DNA of 64,000 bases from an uncultured Eubacteriales bacterium (GCA_934675165.1 CAKUPP010000005.1:14966-78965), one strand, 5' to 3'. Shown: positions 27,813 through 37,941, counted from the stretch's first letter. Notes: generated by a model not told the origin, from the sequence alone. Made by a program: numbers and translations.

Positions 27813-28703
27813 ATGAACCAATATATACTAAGCTGCTGCTCTACGTTTGACATGACAGATAATTATTTCAAAACTCGCAATATAAACTACGTTTGTTTTC
27901 ACTATAACATAAATGGAAAAAATTATACAGATGATTTGTGGAAAAATATATCACCTGAAGAATTTTATAAAACCATATCTCAAAAAGATACTGAGGTAAA
28001 AACATCCCAAGTAAATGTTGATGAATTTATAAATTACTTTAAACCGTTTTTAGAAAAAGGGCTTGACATACTTCATGTTAGTCTCTCAAGTGGATTATCT
28101 GGAGTGTACAATTCCGCATTAATAGCAAAAAATGAATTGGAAAAAAATTTCCCTGATAGAAAAATTTATATTATAGATTCTCTTGGAGGTTCATCAGGTG
28201 GTGGTTTAATAATGGATAAACTGGCTGACCTAAGAGATGAAGGAAAAAATATTGATGAAATTTACACATGGTGTGAAGAAAATAAACTTAATTTGCATCA
28301 CTGGTTCTTTTCTACCGATTTGATCTTTTATGTAAGAGGTGGTAGAATTTCAAAAGCAGCCGGCATGATTGGATCAATACTCAAAATATGTCCTATACTC
28401 AATGTTGACAATTACGGAAAACTGATTCCACGCCTCAAAGTAAGGACTAAAGAAAAAGCTATAAATGAACTTTTACACAAAATGCAAGAGAATGCGTTAG
28501 GTGGTAAAGATTACTGCGAAAAATGTTTTATATCCCAATCTGCCTGTCGAGATGATGCAAAAAAATTGGCGACACTTATTGAAAATAACTTCCCACACTT
28601 AAAAGGAAAAGTTGAAATATTCGATATAGGAACAACAATCGGAAGTCACACAGGTCCTGGAACAGTAGCACTATTCTTCTGGGGCAAAAAAAGAATAGAT
28701 TAA
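27813..28703 (+). CDS. DegV family fatty-acid-binding protein
   Basis: 296 residues from the ATG at 27813 with GGAGGT upstream. Family marks are LSSGLSGVYNSA, IIDSLGGSSGGG, a FYVRGGRISKAAGMIGSIL segment and GSHTGPGT. DegV (FakB-type) proteins bind a fatty acid and present it to a kinase so that exogenous fatty acids can enter phospholipids. No fakA is nearby. The divergent TetR gene is a likely regulator. Confidence 0.93.
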   Translation: MNQYILSCCSTFDMTDNYFKTRNINYVCFHYNINGKNYTDDLWKNISPEEFYKTISQKDTEVKTSQVNVDEFINYFKPFLEKGLDILHVSLSSGLSGVYNSALIAKNELEKNFPDRKIYIIDSLGGSSGGGLIMDKLADLRDEGKNIDEIYTWCEENKLNLHHWFFSTDLIFYVRGGRISKAAGMIGSILKICPILNVDNYGKLIPRLKVRTKEKAINELLHKMQENALGGKDYCEKCFISQSACRDDAKKLATLIENNFPHLKGKVEIFDIGTTIGSHTGPGTVALFFWGKKRID

Positions 28704-28711
28704 CAAAAAAG

Positions 28712-28745
28712 CAGCATCCAGTTTTATATTTTGGATGCTGTTTCT
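28712..28745. terminator. Bidirectional terminator between degV and typA
   Basis: CAGCATCCA and TTGGATGCTG form a 9-pair stem. It is followed by TTTCTTT on the plus strand and by an A-rich tract that gives TTTTTT on the minus strand. Confidence 0.85.
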
Positions 28746-28749
28746 TTCA

Positions 28750-30567
28750 CTATTTATTAACTTTACTTCTAAGACGCATTGTCTTATCCAATATTTTTTT
28801 ACGTATTCTTATATTTTTTGGCGTAACCTCAAGCAATTCATCATCATCAATAAACTCAATAGACTGCTCTAAACTTAAAATACTCGGAGGAGTTAACTTA
28901 AGAGCTTCATCAGAACCTGATGCACGCATATTTGTAACGTGCTTCTTTTTACACACATTAACGGTAATATCTTCTGATTTTGGAGTAGATCCAACCACCA
29001 TACCTTCGTAAACGTCAACACCCGGACCTACAAATAATCTTCCACGATCTTGTGCTGCAAAAAGTCCATAACCTGTAGTTACTCCTGTCTCGTGAGCAAC
29101 TAATGATCCATGACGACGCTGAACAATTTCACCTTTATACGGTTCGTAAGATTCAAATGCTTGGCTCAAAATTCCTTTTCCATTCGTGTCGGTAAGAAAT
29201 TCAGAACGATATCCTATAATCCCTCGAGAAGGCACTTTAAATTCCAACAAAGTAGTTCCGCTTTCTTTAGGAGACATATTTATCATATCTGCTTTTCTAG
29301 CTCCTACTTTTTCAATAACTGCACCAACATATTCTTCAGGCACTTCTACAGTTAAAAGCTCAATAGGTTCACACAGTACTCCATCTATCTCTTTCATTAT
29401 AACCTGAGGCCTTGAAACTTGAAATTCATATCCTTCCCTACGCATAGTTTCAATTAAGATTGATAAATGCAGTTCACCTCTTCCGGAAACTTTAAAAGTA
29501 TCTGCAGAATCTGTCTCTTCAACACGCATTGAAACATTAGTTTCTACTTCTTTAAAAAGTCTGTCTCTTATATTTCGAGAAGTAACAAATTTTCCTTCTC
29601 TCCCTGCAAAAGGACTATTATTAACCATAAAATTCATAGAAACTGTAGGTTCATCTATTTTTACAAACGGCAAAGGTTCAACATGCTCTGGGTCACAAAG
29701 TGTTTCACCGATATTGAGTCCTTCAATTCCTGAAACGGATATTATCTCACCTAATTCCGCTTCTTGTGCTTCCACTCTTTTTAACCCTTCAAATTTATAA
29801 AGCTTGCCTATTTTAACATTTTTTGTAGTTCCATCACTTATGCAGCGAGTAACATTTTGCCCTGCTTTAATACTTCCACGTTCAACTCTTCCAACACCTA
29901 TTCTACCAATATAATCATCATAATCTATATTGGAAATTAAAACTTGAAGTGGTCCTTCCAAGTCACCAGATGGTGCAGGTACTTCGTTAACTATGGTTTC
30001 AAATAATGGTTTTAAATCTTTTTTTTCTTCTCCTTCATTTACAAATGCATAACCACTTTTTCCAGAAGCATAAACAACAGGAAATTCAATTTGTTCTTCA
30101 TCTGCTCCCAACTCAATAAATAAATCAAGAACTTCATCAACAACTTCATGTGGTCTTGCACCCGGGCGATCCACCTTATTAACAACAACGATCGGTTTTT
30201 TCCCTAATTTTAGTGCTTTTTTTAAAACAAATCTTGTTTGTGGCATACATCCTTCAAAGGCATCAACCAAAAGTAAAACGCCATCAACCATTAATAATAT
30301 ACGCTCAACTTCTCCACCAAAATCAGCATGACCCGGCGTGTCTACTATATTTATTTTTATATCGTTATACATTACTGCTGTATTTTTAGATAAAATTGTT
30401 ATTCCACGTTCCCTTTCCAAATCACCAGAGTCCATCACACGTTCAGCAACACTTTCGTTTAAGCGAAATACACCACTTTGCTTTAACATTTGATCAACCA
30501 AAGTTGTTTTTCCATGATCAACGTGTGCTATAATTGCTATATTTCTTAGCTTATTTGTTTTATTCAT
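28750..30567 (-). CDS. typA: Translational GTPase TypA/BipA
   Basis: 605 residues, normal length. G1 is AHVDHGKTTL, followed by the EF-G-like RERGITI, DTPGHADFGGE and NKVDRPGARP. Domain II and the BipA-specific C-terminal domain follow. The protein binds the ribosome and helps assembly and growth under stress or cold. It is the last gene of a probable der-plsY-phosphatase-typA transcript on the minus strand. AAAAGGAAG precedes the ATG. Confidence 0.97.
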   Translation of the reverse strand: MNKTNKLRNIAIIAHVDHGKTTLVDQMLKQSGVFRLNESVAERVMDSGDLERERGITILSKNTAVMYNDIKINIVDTPGHADFGGEVERILLMVDGVLLLVDAFEGCMPQTRFVLKKALKLGKKPIVVVNKVDRPGARPHEVVDEVLDLFIELGADEEQIEFPVVYASGKSGYAFVNEGEEKKDLKPLFETIVNEVPAPSGDLEGPLQVLISNIDYDDYIGRIGVGRVERGSIKAGQNVTRCISDGTTKNVKIGKLYKFEGLKRVEAQEAELGEIISVSGIEGLNIGETLCDPEHVEPLPFVKIDEPTVSMNFMVNNSPFAGREGKFVTSRNIRDRLFKEVETNVSMRVEETDSADTFKVSGRGELHLSILIETMRREGYEFQVSRPQVIMKEIDGVLCEPIELLTVEVPEEYVGAVIEKVGARKADMINMSPKESGTTLLEFKVPSRGIIGYRSEFLTDTNGKGILSQAFESYEPYKGEIVQRRHGSLVAHETGVTTGYGLFAAQDRGRLFVGPGVDVYEGMVVGSTPKSEDITVNVCKKKHVTNMRASGSDEALKLTPPSILSLEQSIEFIDDDELLEVTPKNIRIRKKILDKTMRLRSKVNK

Positions 30568-30610
30568 TTTATTACTTCCTTTTCATCTATTTTTTAATTT
30601 TACAAATTTC

Positions 30611-31276
30611 TTATTTAAAATTATCTATTAATTTTTTAAATTCTCCACTAATTTCTTCTTTAGAACCCACGGGTAATCTTTCATAAACTTCAAATACTTT
30701 ATCTCTCATCCAAAGTCCAGGCGTTATACGCACTGAATATCCACATCCATTATTCATCATCCATTCAAATGGATTTGCACGTGGGAGTCCATACAAAGCC
30801 AGTAAAACACTAATTACACCACCATGAGTGAACATAGCTGCAGAAGTTACTCCTCTTTTCATTAAGGAATCTACTGTACTTTCAAAAAATAACGCTATTC
30901 TCTTTCCAAAATCATCCCAAGATTCACCATTTGGAGGAATGACTTTTCGCCCACTTTTTACCCATTCCAAGTATTTGGGATCACCCGATAATTCATCGGG
31001 TGTTTTCCCTTCCCAATCACCGAAATTACATTCTTTTAAACCATCTACCAATATTGGCGTTGCATTTGGATATAAAATTGAACACGTCTCAACACATCGA
31101 CTTAGTGGACTTGAGTAAAATTCTTGTGGCATAGGATACTCATATTCTTTTTTTAGCTCTGCAAGCTTTTTTCTACCAATATCACAAATTGGTACATCCC
31201 AAATTCCTGCATATTGACCCTTTATATTTGCTTCAGTCATTCCGTGCCGAATAAAATGTATTATATACGATTTCAT
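30611..31276 (-). CDS. Histidine phosphatase superfamily protein
   Basis: 221 residues. The catalytic motif FIRHGMTEAN is at the N terminus. GDWEGKTP and FTHGGVISVLLA carry the second histidine and its surroundings. These enzymes form a phosphohistidine intermediate. Members include phosphoglycerate mutases and phosphatases of cobalamin and sugar metabolism. The substrate cannot be fixed from the sequence. It lies between plsY and typA with short gaps. Confidence 0.88.
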   Translation of the reverse strand: MKSYIIHFIRHGMTEANIKGQYAGIWDVPICDIGRKKLAELKKEYEYPMPQEFYSSPLSRCVETCSILYPNATPILVDGLKECNFGDWEGKTPDELSGDPKYLEWVKSGRKVIPPNGESWDDFGKRIALFFESTVDSLMKRGVTSAAMFTHGGVISVLLALYGLPRANPFEWMMNNGCGYSVRITPGLWMRDKVFEVYERLPVGSKEEISGEFKKLIDNFK

Positions 31277-31289
31277 ACGAATCCCTCTA

Positions 31290-31982
31290 TTATCTATGAA
31301 TATATATTTTCTTTTCTTTTCCAGATATTATACGCTCAATATTAGACTTGTGTTTAACTATTACAACCATAGATACTAAACACGAAAATATTGTTGGTAC
31401 GATATAACAATACGCATTGCCTGATAGTTTATAATCCGTAAAATATGTAATTAAAAAAGTTCCAATAAAATACGACACCGCTGCTAAAACTGATGAAAGT
31501 GAAACTATTTTAAACAAACACAAAACCAATAAAAAAACACTTATCAATAAAATAAATATTCTCCAATCAACCAAAAGCATACATGCCCATGCAGTTAAAA
31601 TACCTTTTCCACCTTTAAATCCAAAAAAACATGGATAAATATGGCCCATCACACACATAAAGCAAGAAAGGTAACGAATTAAAAGTAAAACCGGAGATTC
31701 ATATAACCCCACACTAAATAATGAAAACAACAACTCTGATATCCCAACAGCAATCATCCCTTTTAAAAAATCAATTATAAAAGTAAAAACTGCCATTTTT
31801 AAACCTTGCGTCCTCAAAACATTGGTAAACCCTGCATTACCACTTCCAGAATTTCGAATATCGCAAGGTACTTTAAACAATCTGGTAACCACAATAGAAG
31901 CATTTATACATCCAATCAAATAGGAGATCAACGAAATCAATAAAATTGGAAACCAATAATTTAACAACATCTCAAACAACAT
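31290..31982 (-). CDS. plsY: Glycerol-3-phosphate acyltransferase PlsY
   Basis: 230 residues with about five membrane helices. Family motifs are present: NSGSGNAGFTNVLR (loop 1), GHIYPCFFGFKGGKGI (active-site loop) and LSSVLAAVSY. It transfers acyl groups from acyl-phosphate to glycerol-3-phosphate, the first step of phospholipid synthesis in Gram-positive bacteria. It lies 26 bases downstream of der. Confidence 0.95.
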   Translation of the reverse strand: MLFEMLLNYWFPILLISLISYLIGCINASIVVTRLFKVPCDIRNSGSGNAGFTNVLRTQGLKMAVFTFIIDFLKGMIAVGISELLFSLFSVGLYESPVLLLIRYLSCFMCVMGHIYPCFFGFKGGKGILTAWACMLLVDWRIFILLISVFLLVLCLFKIVSLSSVLAAVSYFIGTFLITYFTDYKLSGNAYCYIVPTIFSCLVSMVVIVKHKSNIERIISGKEKKIYIHR

Positions 31983-32008
31983 AATTCAAAACCTTTTCCT
32001 TTCCAAAT

Positions 32009-33349
32009 TTACAGTTCTTGCCCCAATTTTTGTTCTGATTTTTCTCTTACAATAAATCTTATTGGAGTACCATCAAATCCAAAAATTTTTCTCAAATTAT
32101 TTTCAATATAGTGCTTATATGAAAAATGAAACAATTCAGACTTATTAACAAAAAATACAAAAGTAGGTGGTTTAGTGCTAACTTGAGTCATGTAATAAAT
32201 TTTTAAGTGCTTACCTTTACGTGACGGAGGTGGCGTTTTGACAATTAATTTAGATAAAACATCATTGAGCGTTCCAGTTGAAATTCTCATTGTATTAAAA
32301 TTAATCACTTTATTTATCATTTCAAAAATATTTTCTACTCTCTGACCTGTTTTAACAGAAGTGAATATAACCGGAGCGTAAGATATAAATAAAAGATCTT
32401 CCTTTATTTTTCTTTTATATTTATCCATAGTTTTGTCATCTTTATTTACTGCATCCCATTTATTAACAACTATTATAGAGGCTTTTCCAAATTCATGTGC
32501 CATACCTGCAATTTTTGTATCTTGCTCAGTGACACCCTCTTTTGCATCAATCATAATTATGCAAACATCTGCTCGCTCTATAGCAAGTCTTGCTCGTATA
32601 ATACTATATTTTTCAATTTTGTCGACAATTCTATTTTGTTTTCTAATACCTGCTGTATCTATAAAATTATATACGCCATAACTGTTTTTTATAACACTAT
32701 CAATAGTATCACGTGTTGTACCAGCTACGTCAGAAACTATACTTCTTTCTTGTCCAGAAATATAATTGATAAGGGACGATTTGCCTACATTTGGTTTCCC
32801 TATAACCGCAACCGATACTAAATCATCACTTTTTGATTCTTCGAATTTAGGAATATATTTGCATACCTCATCCAAAAGATCTCCAGTTCCGTGACCATGA
32901 ACAGCAGAAACTTTAATCGGGTCTCCAAGACCAAGATTATAAAATTCATAAAAATTATAATCACTGTTGCCAACATTATCAGCTTTATTAACACATAAAA
33001 CTACAGGTTTGCCAGACTTTATAAGCATAGAAGCTATTTCTTTATCGCTCGAAACCAATCCAGATTTTACATCTACAACAAAAATTATAACATTAGCAAC
33101 ATCAATCGCAAGTTCAGCTTGGTGACGCATTGCACTAAGCATAAAATCATTCACTTTAAATGGTTCAATTCCTCCCGTATCTATTAAAGAAATTTTAGCA
33201 CCATTCCATTCGCACTTTCCATAAACTCTGTCTCTTGTTACTCCTGGTGTATCATCAACTATAGAAACACGTTTACCTATTAACTTATTAAACAATGTGG
33301 ATTTTCCAACATTAGGCCTACCGACCAACGCAACAACAGGTTCTGACAT
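32009..33349 (-). CDS. der: Ribosome-assembly GTPase Der (EngA)
   Basis: 446 residues with two GTPase domains in a row, the hallmark of Der: GRPNVGKSTLFN with DTPGVTRDR at the N terminus, then GKPNVGKSSLIN with VAGTTRDTID. A KH-like C-terminal domain follows (TPPPSRKGKHLKIYY). It is needed for 50S subunit assembly. First gene of the der-plsY-phosphatase-typA run and just downstream of the rpmF terminator. Confidence 0.97.
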   Translation of the reverse strand: MSEPVVALVGRPNVGKSTLFNKLIGKRVSIVDDTPGVTRDRVYGKCEWNGAKISLIDTGGIEPFKVNDFMLSAMRHQAELAIDVANVIIFVVDVKSGLVSSDKEIASMLIKSGKPVVLCVNKADNVGNSDYNFYEFYNLGLGDPIKVSAVHGHGTGDLLDEVCKYIPKFEESKSDDLVSVAVIGKPNVGKSSLINYISGQERSIVSDVAGTTRDTIDSVIKNSYGVYNFIDTAGIRKQNRIVDKIEKYSIIRARLAIERADVCIIMIDAKEGVTEQDTKIAGMAHEFGKASIIVVNKWDAVNKDDKTMDKYKRKIKEDLLFISYAPVIFTSVKTGQRVENIFEMINKVINFNTMRISTGTLNDVLSKLIVKTPPPSRKGKHLKIYYMTQVSTKPPTFVFFVNKSELFHFSYKHYIENNLRKIFGFDGTPIRFIVREKSEQKLGQEL

Positions 33350-33385
33350 TTTTTACATCCTCACTTTTCAAATCAATAAAACTTG

Positions 33386-33416
33386 AAGAAAATAGAGAAG
33401 GATTGCTCCTCCTCTA
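33386..33416 (-). terminator. Terminator after rpmF
   Basis: On the minus strand TAGAGGAGGA, loop GCAA and TCCTTCTCTA form a 10-pair stem, followed by TTTTCTT. Some readthrough into der is possible, since der has no obvious own promoter. Confidence 0.8.
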
Positions 33417-33455
33417 CAAATCACCAATATAAAGCCAAATAATTATCTATATCTC

Positions 33456-33641
33456 TTATGCTTCTTTCGCAATAACTTCTCTGCCTTTATAACAACCACA
33501 AGATTTGCAAACTCTATGAATAAGTTTCAATGCTCCGCATTTTGAGCATTTACTCAAAGCTGGCATTTTTAATTTCCAAACATTAGAACGTCTTGTATTT
33601 CTTCTGGCTTTAGAATGTTTTCTTTTAGGTACTATTGCCAT
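33456..33641 (-). CDS. rpmF: 50S ribosomal protein L32
   Basis: 61 residues from the ATG at 33641, which has GAGGAGGTG upstream; the longer frame is not needed. MAIVPKRKHSKARRNTRRS is typical. Four cysteines (CSKCGA and CKSCGC) form the zinc-ribbon version of L32. The usual upstream partner (a YceD/DUF177 gene) is absent here. Confidence 0.97.
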   Translation of the reverse strand: MAIVPKRKHSKARRNTRRSNVWKLKMPALSKCSKCGALKLIHRVCKSCGCYKGREVIAKEA

Positions 33642-33695
33642 TATTAGGCACCTCCTCTTTAAACACAACAAAATCCGCATCTGATCGGTAATATA

Positions 33696-33724
33696 ATTAT
33701 ATATTTACACAACTTAATTGTCAA
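33696..33724 (-). promoter_or_regulatory. Strong sigma-A promoter of rpmF
   Basis: On the minus strand TTGACA (33719-33724), a 17-base spacer and TATAAT (33696-33701), both perfect consensus boxes, about 55 bases upstream of the rpmF start. Confidence 0.9.
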
Positions 33725-33765
33725 GTAATTTTGTTGCTAGTTTGTTTATGTCTTCAAGTACATTG

Positions 33766-34512
33766 TTAATTTTTACGTGCTACATTCTTTATCAAAATAA
33801 GTGGTGTTAACTCATCAGACTGCCCTGCCGGATTGTCTTTTATAAGACCTGACAAAAATTCTTGTGATAGGTCGCTAAGAGCAGGAGATTTTCCCAAAAT
33901 ATTCACACCAAAATCATTTGCATCAACTATCATTGATTTAATTTTAAACGCATCTTCTATCTCTTTGCACACTTTATCGGGATCTTTCGGATTCAACAAA
34001 GCCAAATCATGATAAACATCAAAAGATGAATGCATGTAAAATCCATCTATTCCATCTATATCATGTCCAGCAACTTTGTAAAAAACACCTTTTTTCCCAA
34101 AAAGCTTGGTAACTGCAGAACAAAAACAAGCTAATAATATCCGCGGAAGACCTGCAATATTTATTGCTAACTGCAATTTATACGGTTCATCCATCGCTAC
34201 ACCACGATTATTCGATGATGCAAACTTTGATAAAAATTTAGCCCAAAATCCAACTTTCACATCTTTTTTGCTTACTGTGTTATTTTGACACATTGCAATA
34301 ATCTTTTCGCTTACAGACAACACATCTCCATCTTCATAAAGTGGTGCAACATATTTTTCTATTATATTTAAATATGACTCACCCTGTTTTATAAAATGTG
34401 TCTGTATTGCGTACCTTTCAAATTCACAACTCGCCACACAAATATTGTTTCTAATATAATACGTAACACCATTTTTTTCACGTTTACACTCTTCGATATT
34501 TCTAAATCCCAT
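33766..34512 (-). CDS. F420-0:gamma-glutamyl ligase-like (CofE-like) protein
   Basis: 248 residues. The front half matches the CofE-like domain found widely in Firmicutes, with YVAPLYEDGDVLSVSEKIIA and later YKVAGHDIDGIDGFY. True CofE adds glutamate to coenzyme F420, but clostridia generally lack F420, so the real substrate of this family here is unknown. No F420 genes are visible. It lies upstream of rpmF on the same strand with that gene's promoter in between, and downstream of pgi. Confidence 0.75.
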   Translation of the reverse strand: MGFRNIEECKREKNGVTYYIRNNICVASCEFERYAIQTHFIKQGESYLNIIEKYVAPLYEDGDVLSVSEKIIAMCQNNTVSKKDVKVGFWAKFLSKFASSNNRGVAMDEPYKLQLAINIAGLPRILLACFCSAVTKLFGKKGVFYKVAGHDIDGIDGFYMHSSFDVYHDLALLNPKDPDKVCKEIEDAFKIKSMIVDANDFGVNILGKSPALSDLSQEFLSGLIKDNPAGQSDELTPLILIKNVARKN

Positions 34513-34633
34513 GTTTTAAAAACCTTCCCTGCTAAAAATTAAATTTTCAATAACTGACGCAGAAAATAAACTCACCAAATTTTCAATTTATAATTTAAAT
34601 GCTCACACTACTTTCACAGTTATTTTTACACAT

Positions 34634-35944
34634 TTAACTGTTTTTATTACAGCCGGGTTTACCCAAAAGGGAAAACATTTTATTTTTATAGGCTTCTACT
34701 CCTGGCTGATTAAATGGATCTACACCCATAAGAAGTGCCGACATTGCACATGCTTTTTCAAAAAAATAAACCAAAAATCCAAAATTATATTCCGAAAAAT
34801 CATCAACAGAAATCAAAATATTTGGAACATTTCCTTCTGCATGAGCTTCAACAGTTGCTTCGCAAATTTTACTATTTATATCGCTTAAACTTCTACCTGT
34901 CAAGTAATTAAGTGCATCCAAATTTTTCTTATCATGTGGTACACACAAAAAACTTTTACTATTTTTAAAATTCAAAACAGTTTCAAACAAAATTTTATTC
35001 CCTTGTTGGACATATTGCCCCAAAGAATGCAAATCTCGCGAATAAATCACAGATGACGGAAAAATCCCTTTTCCATCTTTTCCTTCACTTTCACCAAATA
35101 ACTGTTTCCACCATTCAAAAAACACAGACAGCTTAGGCTCATATCCTGCGAGGATCTCTATTAATTTACCTTTATGATAAAGTACATTTCTCATAACAGC
35201 ATACCTGTAACAATCATTGCCTTTTAGCAAACTATTTGCATATATTTTCTGTGCTTCTACTGCACCATCAATAATTTTAGAAATATCGGCACCGCTTACA
35301 GCAATTGGCAGCAACCCTACCGCTGTAAGCACAGAATATCTTCCACCTATATCTCCAGGTATATCAAAAATTTCATACCCTTCTTCTGTAGCCATTTGTA
35401 AAAGAGCACCATGCACGCCATCAGTCGTACAGTAAATTCTTTTCCGGCTATTTTCAACACCATACTTTTCTTCTAAAAATTTTTTAAAAATTCTAAATGA
35501 AACCGCAGGTTCGACCGTAGATCCAGATTTAGAAATTACATTTATGGAAACATCTTTATTTTTACATATATCCATGATTTCTTGTAAATAATCACTACTA
35601 ACGTTATTTCCTACAAAAAATATATTCGGCGTACTTTTAGACAAATAATTGTAATTTTGAGAATTTAAAAAATCTATAGCTGCTGCTGCCCCAAGATATG
35701 AGCCACCAATACCAATAACAATAAAAACATCAGAATCAGATATTATATTCTCAGCAGCTTTTTTTATTTTACAAATCTCATCCATCTTAATTTTTGAGCA
35801 AAAATCAACCCATCCATTAAATTTAGGTGATTGAAGAGATTCTTCGTGCAAAAAATTATGACACTGAGTAACTTTACTTTGATAATTGTAAATTTCACCT
35901 TCTGTTACAAACTTATCAAAAAATTTAGTGCTTAATTCAAGCAT
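34634..35944 (-). CDS. pgi: Glucose-6-phosphate isomerase
   Basis: 436 residues, the short Firmicutes form. Family signatures include VIGIGGSYLGAAAAI, SKSGSTVEPAVSFR, a GGRYSVLTAVGLLP segment and the C-terminal FNQPGVEAYK. It interconverts glucose-6-phosphate and fructose-6-phosphate in glycolysis. GAGGTT precedes the ATG. It lies about 100 bases downstream of tsf. Confidence 0.97.
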   Translation of the reverse strand: MLELSTKFFDKFVTEGEIYNYQSKVTQCHNFLHEESLQSPKFNGWVDFCSKIKMDEICKIKKAAENIISDSDVFIVIGIGGSYLGAAAAIDFLNSQNYNYLSKSTPNIFFVGNNVSSDYLQEIMDICKNKDVSINVISKSGSTVEPAVSFRIFKKFLEEKYGVENSRKRIYCTTDGVHGALLQMATEEGYEIFDIPGDIGGRYSVLTAVGLLPIAVSGADISKIIDGAVEAQKIYANSLLKGNDCYRYAVMRNVLYHKGKLIEILAGYEPKLSVFFEWWKQLFGESEGKDGKGIFPSSVIYSRDLHSLGQYVQQGNKILFETVLNFKNSKSFLCVPHDKKNLDALNYLTGRSLSDINSKICEATVEAHAEGNVPNILISVDDFSEYNFGFLVYFFEKACAMSALLMGVDPFNQPGVEAYKNKMFSLLGKPGCNKNS

Positions 35945-36041
35945 AATATATAACCTCGCGATCTAATTTTTTGCTCAAAAATTTTCAAAAGCAACAGCAT
36001 AACTGCAACTTGTGCAGGTACTTTTAATACCATATACAAAA

Positions 36042-36956
36042 TTATTTTATCATTCCAGCTACTTCGCTAGCAAAATCATCTTCTTTTTTTTCAATACCTT
36101 CGCCCTTTTCAAATCTTACAAATGTATTTATTTTTATATCTGTTCCCAAATCTTTAGATATTTTAGCAGTATAATCATCTACGCTCATGCTACCATCTTT
36201 AACAAAAGCTTGCTTTGTAAGACATGCTTCTTTGTAATATTTACCAATTCTGCCCGCAACTATCTTTTCAGCTATATTTTGTGGCTTACCATCATTAACA
36301 ATTTGTTCAGTAAGAATTTTTCTCTCATGCTCAATAACATCCGATGGTACATCTTCCGGAACCATGTAAAGCGGATTTGCAGCTGCTATCTGCATAGCTA
36401 TATCTTTAGCATATACTTTAAATGCATCACTACTTACAACATCTCTATTCGCAACATCAAACTTTACCAATACTCCTATTTTTCCGCCTGCATGAACATA
36501 CCCAGATACAACGCCATCTAAACGCTTAAATCTCCTGATTTTCAAATTTTCGCCTATCGTAAGAATTTTTTCTTGAAGTAAGCCTTCGACACTCTTTCCA
36601 TCAGGAAGCATAATTTTTAAAAGTTCTTCAACATTTTCAGGATTTTTGTCCATAACAATTTCGCCACAAGTTTTGACAAACGCTTGAAATTCTGCATTCT
36701 TGGCAACGAAGTCTGTTTCAGAATTAACTTCTATAGCAACACCAGCAGTTAAATCCTCATTTGTGTACGCCATTGCTAGCCCTTCTGCCGCAACCCTGGA
36801 TGATTTTTTCGTTGCAGCTGCCAAACCCTTTTCTCTAAGAAAATCTATAGCTGCCTCCATATTTCCATCAGAAGCCGTTAAAGCTTTTTTGCAATCCATC
36901 ATTCCGCAACCTGTTTTTTCTCTCAAATCTTTTACATCTTTAGCTGTAAAACCCAC
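36042..36956 (-). CDS. tsf: Translation elongation factor Ts
   Basis: 304 residues from a GTG start with GGAGG seven bases upstream. The N-terminal UBA-like domain contains LREKTGCGMMDCKKAL, and the dimerisation or core domain contains ETDFVAKN and VHAGGKIGVLV. It recharges EF-Tu with GTP. It is in the usual rpsB-tsf pair, 80 bases downstream of rpsB. Confidence 0.97.
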   Translation of the reverse strand: MGFTAKDVKDLREKTGCGMMDCKKALTASDGNMEAAIDFLREKGLAAATKKSSRVAAEGLAMAYTNEDLTAGVAIEVNSETDFVAKNAEFQAFVKTCGEIVMDKNPENVEELLKIMLPDGKSVEGLLQEKILTIGENLKIRRFKRLDGVVSGYVHAGGKIGVLVKFDVANRDVVSSDAFKVYAKDIAMQIAAANPLYMVPEDVPSDVIEHERKILTEQIVNDGKPQNIAEKIVAGRIGKYYKEACLTKQAFVKDGSMSVDDYTAKISKDLGTDIKINTFVRFEKGEGIEKKEDDFASEVAGMIK

Positions 36957-37037
36957 ACATATTCCTCCAATTAAAATAAATTAGCAACAGAATCTTTGTC
37001 ACAAAAAAACTGACAAAAATTCTGACTTTTATCAAAA

Positions 37038-37808
37038 TTATTTTTCTTCTGAACTTTGTTCGGCATTTTTCGTCATCTGTTCAATAAGATCGCTATCATT
37101 TTCAACAGATGTTTCTTCAGCAATATTGCCTTCTTTCCCCTCAATAATTGCCTGGCTCATAGCAGAACAAATAAGCTTAACAGCTCTAATTGCATCATCA
37201 TTTCCAGGGATCACGTAATCCGCTGCGTCTGGATCACAGTTCGTGTCAACAATTGCAACAATCGGTATATCAAGTTTCTTTGCTTCTGCAACAGCAATTC
37301 TTTCCTTTTTAGGATCTACTACAAACAAAGCACCCGGAAGTTTCTTCATATCTTTAACGCCGCCAAGAAATTTCTCTAATTTTTCTATTTCTAAACGTAG
37401 TTTCACTACTTCTTTTTTTGGCAAAAGAGCAAAAGTTCCATCTTCTTCCATGGATTTCAATTGATTCAATCTGCCTACTCTTTTACGAATAGTAGAAAAA
37501 TTCGTCAACATACCACCGAGCCATCTAGCATTCACATAATATGAACCAGACTTTATAGCTTCTGACTTAACTGATTCTTGGGCTTGTTTCTTTGTTCCTA
37601 CGAACAAAACAGATTTACCTTGTTCGGTAATATCTTTAATAAAATTGTACGCTTCTTCAAGTTTCTTTACAGTTTTTTGTAAATCGATGATGTAGATCCC
37701 ATTGCGTTCAGTAAAAATATACTCAGCCATTTTAGGATTCCACCTACGGGTTTGATGTCCAAAATGAACACCTGCTTCCAAAAGTTGTTTCATTGAAATT
37801 ACTGACAT
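37038..37808 (-). CDS. rpsB: 30S ribosomal protein S2
   Basis: 256 residues. [15 protein letters not shown] at the N terminus, [14 protein letters not shown] in the middle, and [18 protein letters not shown] near the end are diagnostic. The C-terminal tail is acidic. AAGGAGG precedes the ATG. It is transcribed with tsf from a strong promoter at 37913-37941. Confidence 0.98.
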   Translation of the reverse strand: MSVISMKQLLEAGVHFGHQTRRWNPKMAEYIFTERNGIYIIDLQKTVKKLEEAYNFIKDITEQGKSVLFVGTKKQAQESVKSEAIKSGSYYVNARWLGGMLTNFSTIRKRVGRLNQLKSMEEDGTFALLPKKEVVKLRLEIEKLEKFLGGVKDMKKLPGALFVVDPKKERIAVAEAKKLDIPIVAIVDTNCDPDAADYVIPGNDDAIRAVKLICSAMSQAIIEGKEGNIAEETSVENDSDLIEQMTKNAEQSSEEK

Positions 37809-37906
37809 TAATATTTTCCTCCTTGGTTTTTCCTCCGTTGGACATTAAAGCTTATTTAAGCCACCTGCGTATTTTTGTTTTTCCAACGTGCGTAATTTTA
37901 TTCAAC
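37809..37906 (-). promoter_or_regulatory. Structured rpsB leader, possible autoregulatory element
   Basis: The transcript between the promoter and rpsB can pair CGTTGGA near its 5' end with TCCAACG just before a GGAGG. It encloses a small GCTTA/TAAGC hairpin. Such a fold next to a ribosome binding site would suit feedback control by S2, but this is inference from pairing only. Confidence 0.35.
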
Positions 37907-37912
37907 CAGAAT

Positions 37913-37941
37913 ACTATAGCATATTTCATGTGTAATTGCAA
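37913..37941 (-). promoter_or_regulatory. Promoter of rpsB-tsf
   Basis: On the minus strand TTGCAA (37936-37941), a 17-base spacer and TATAGT (37913-37918). The 268 bases beyond it up to radC hold no gene I can support. Confidence 0.8.
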
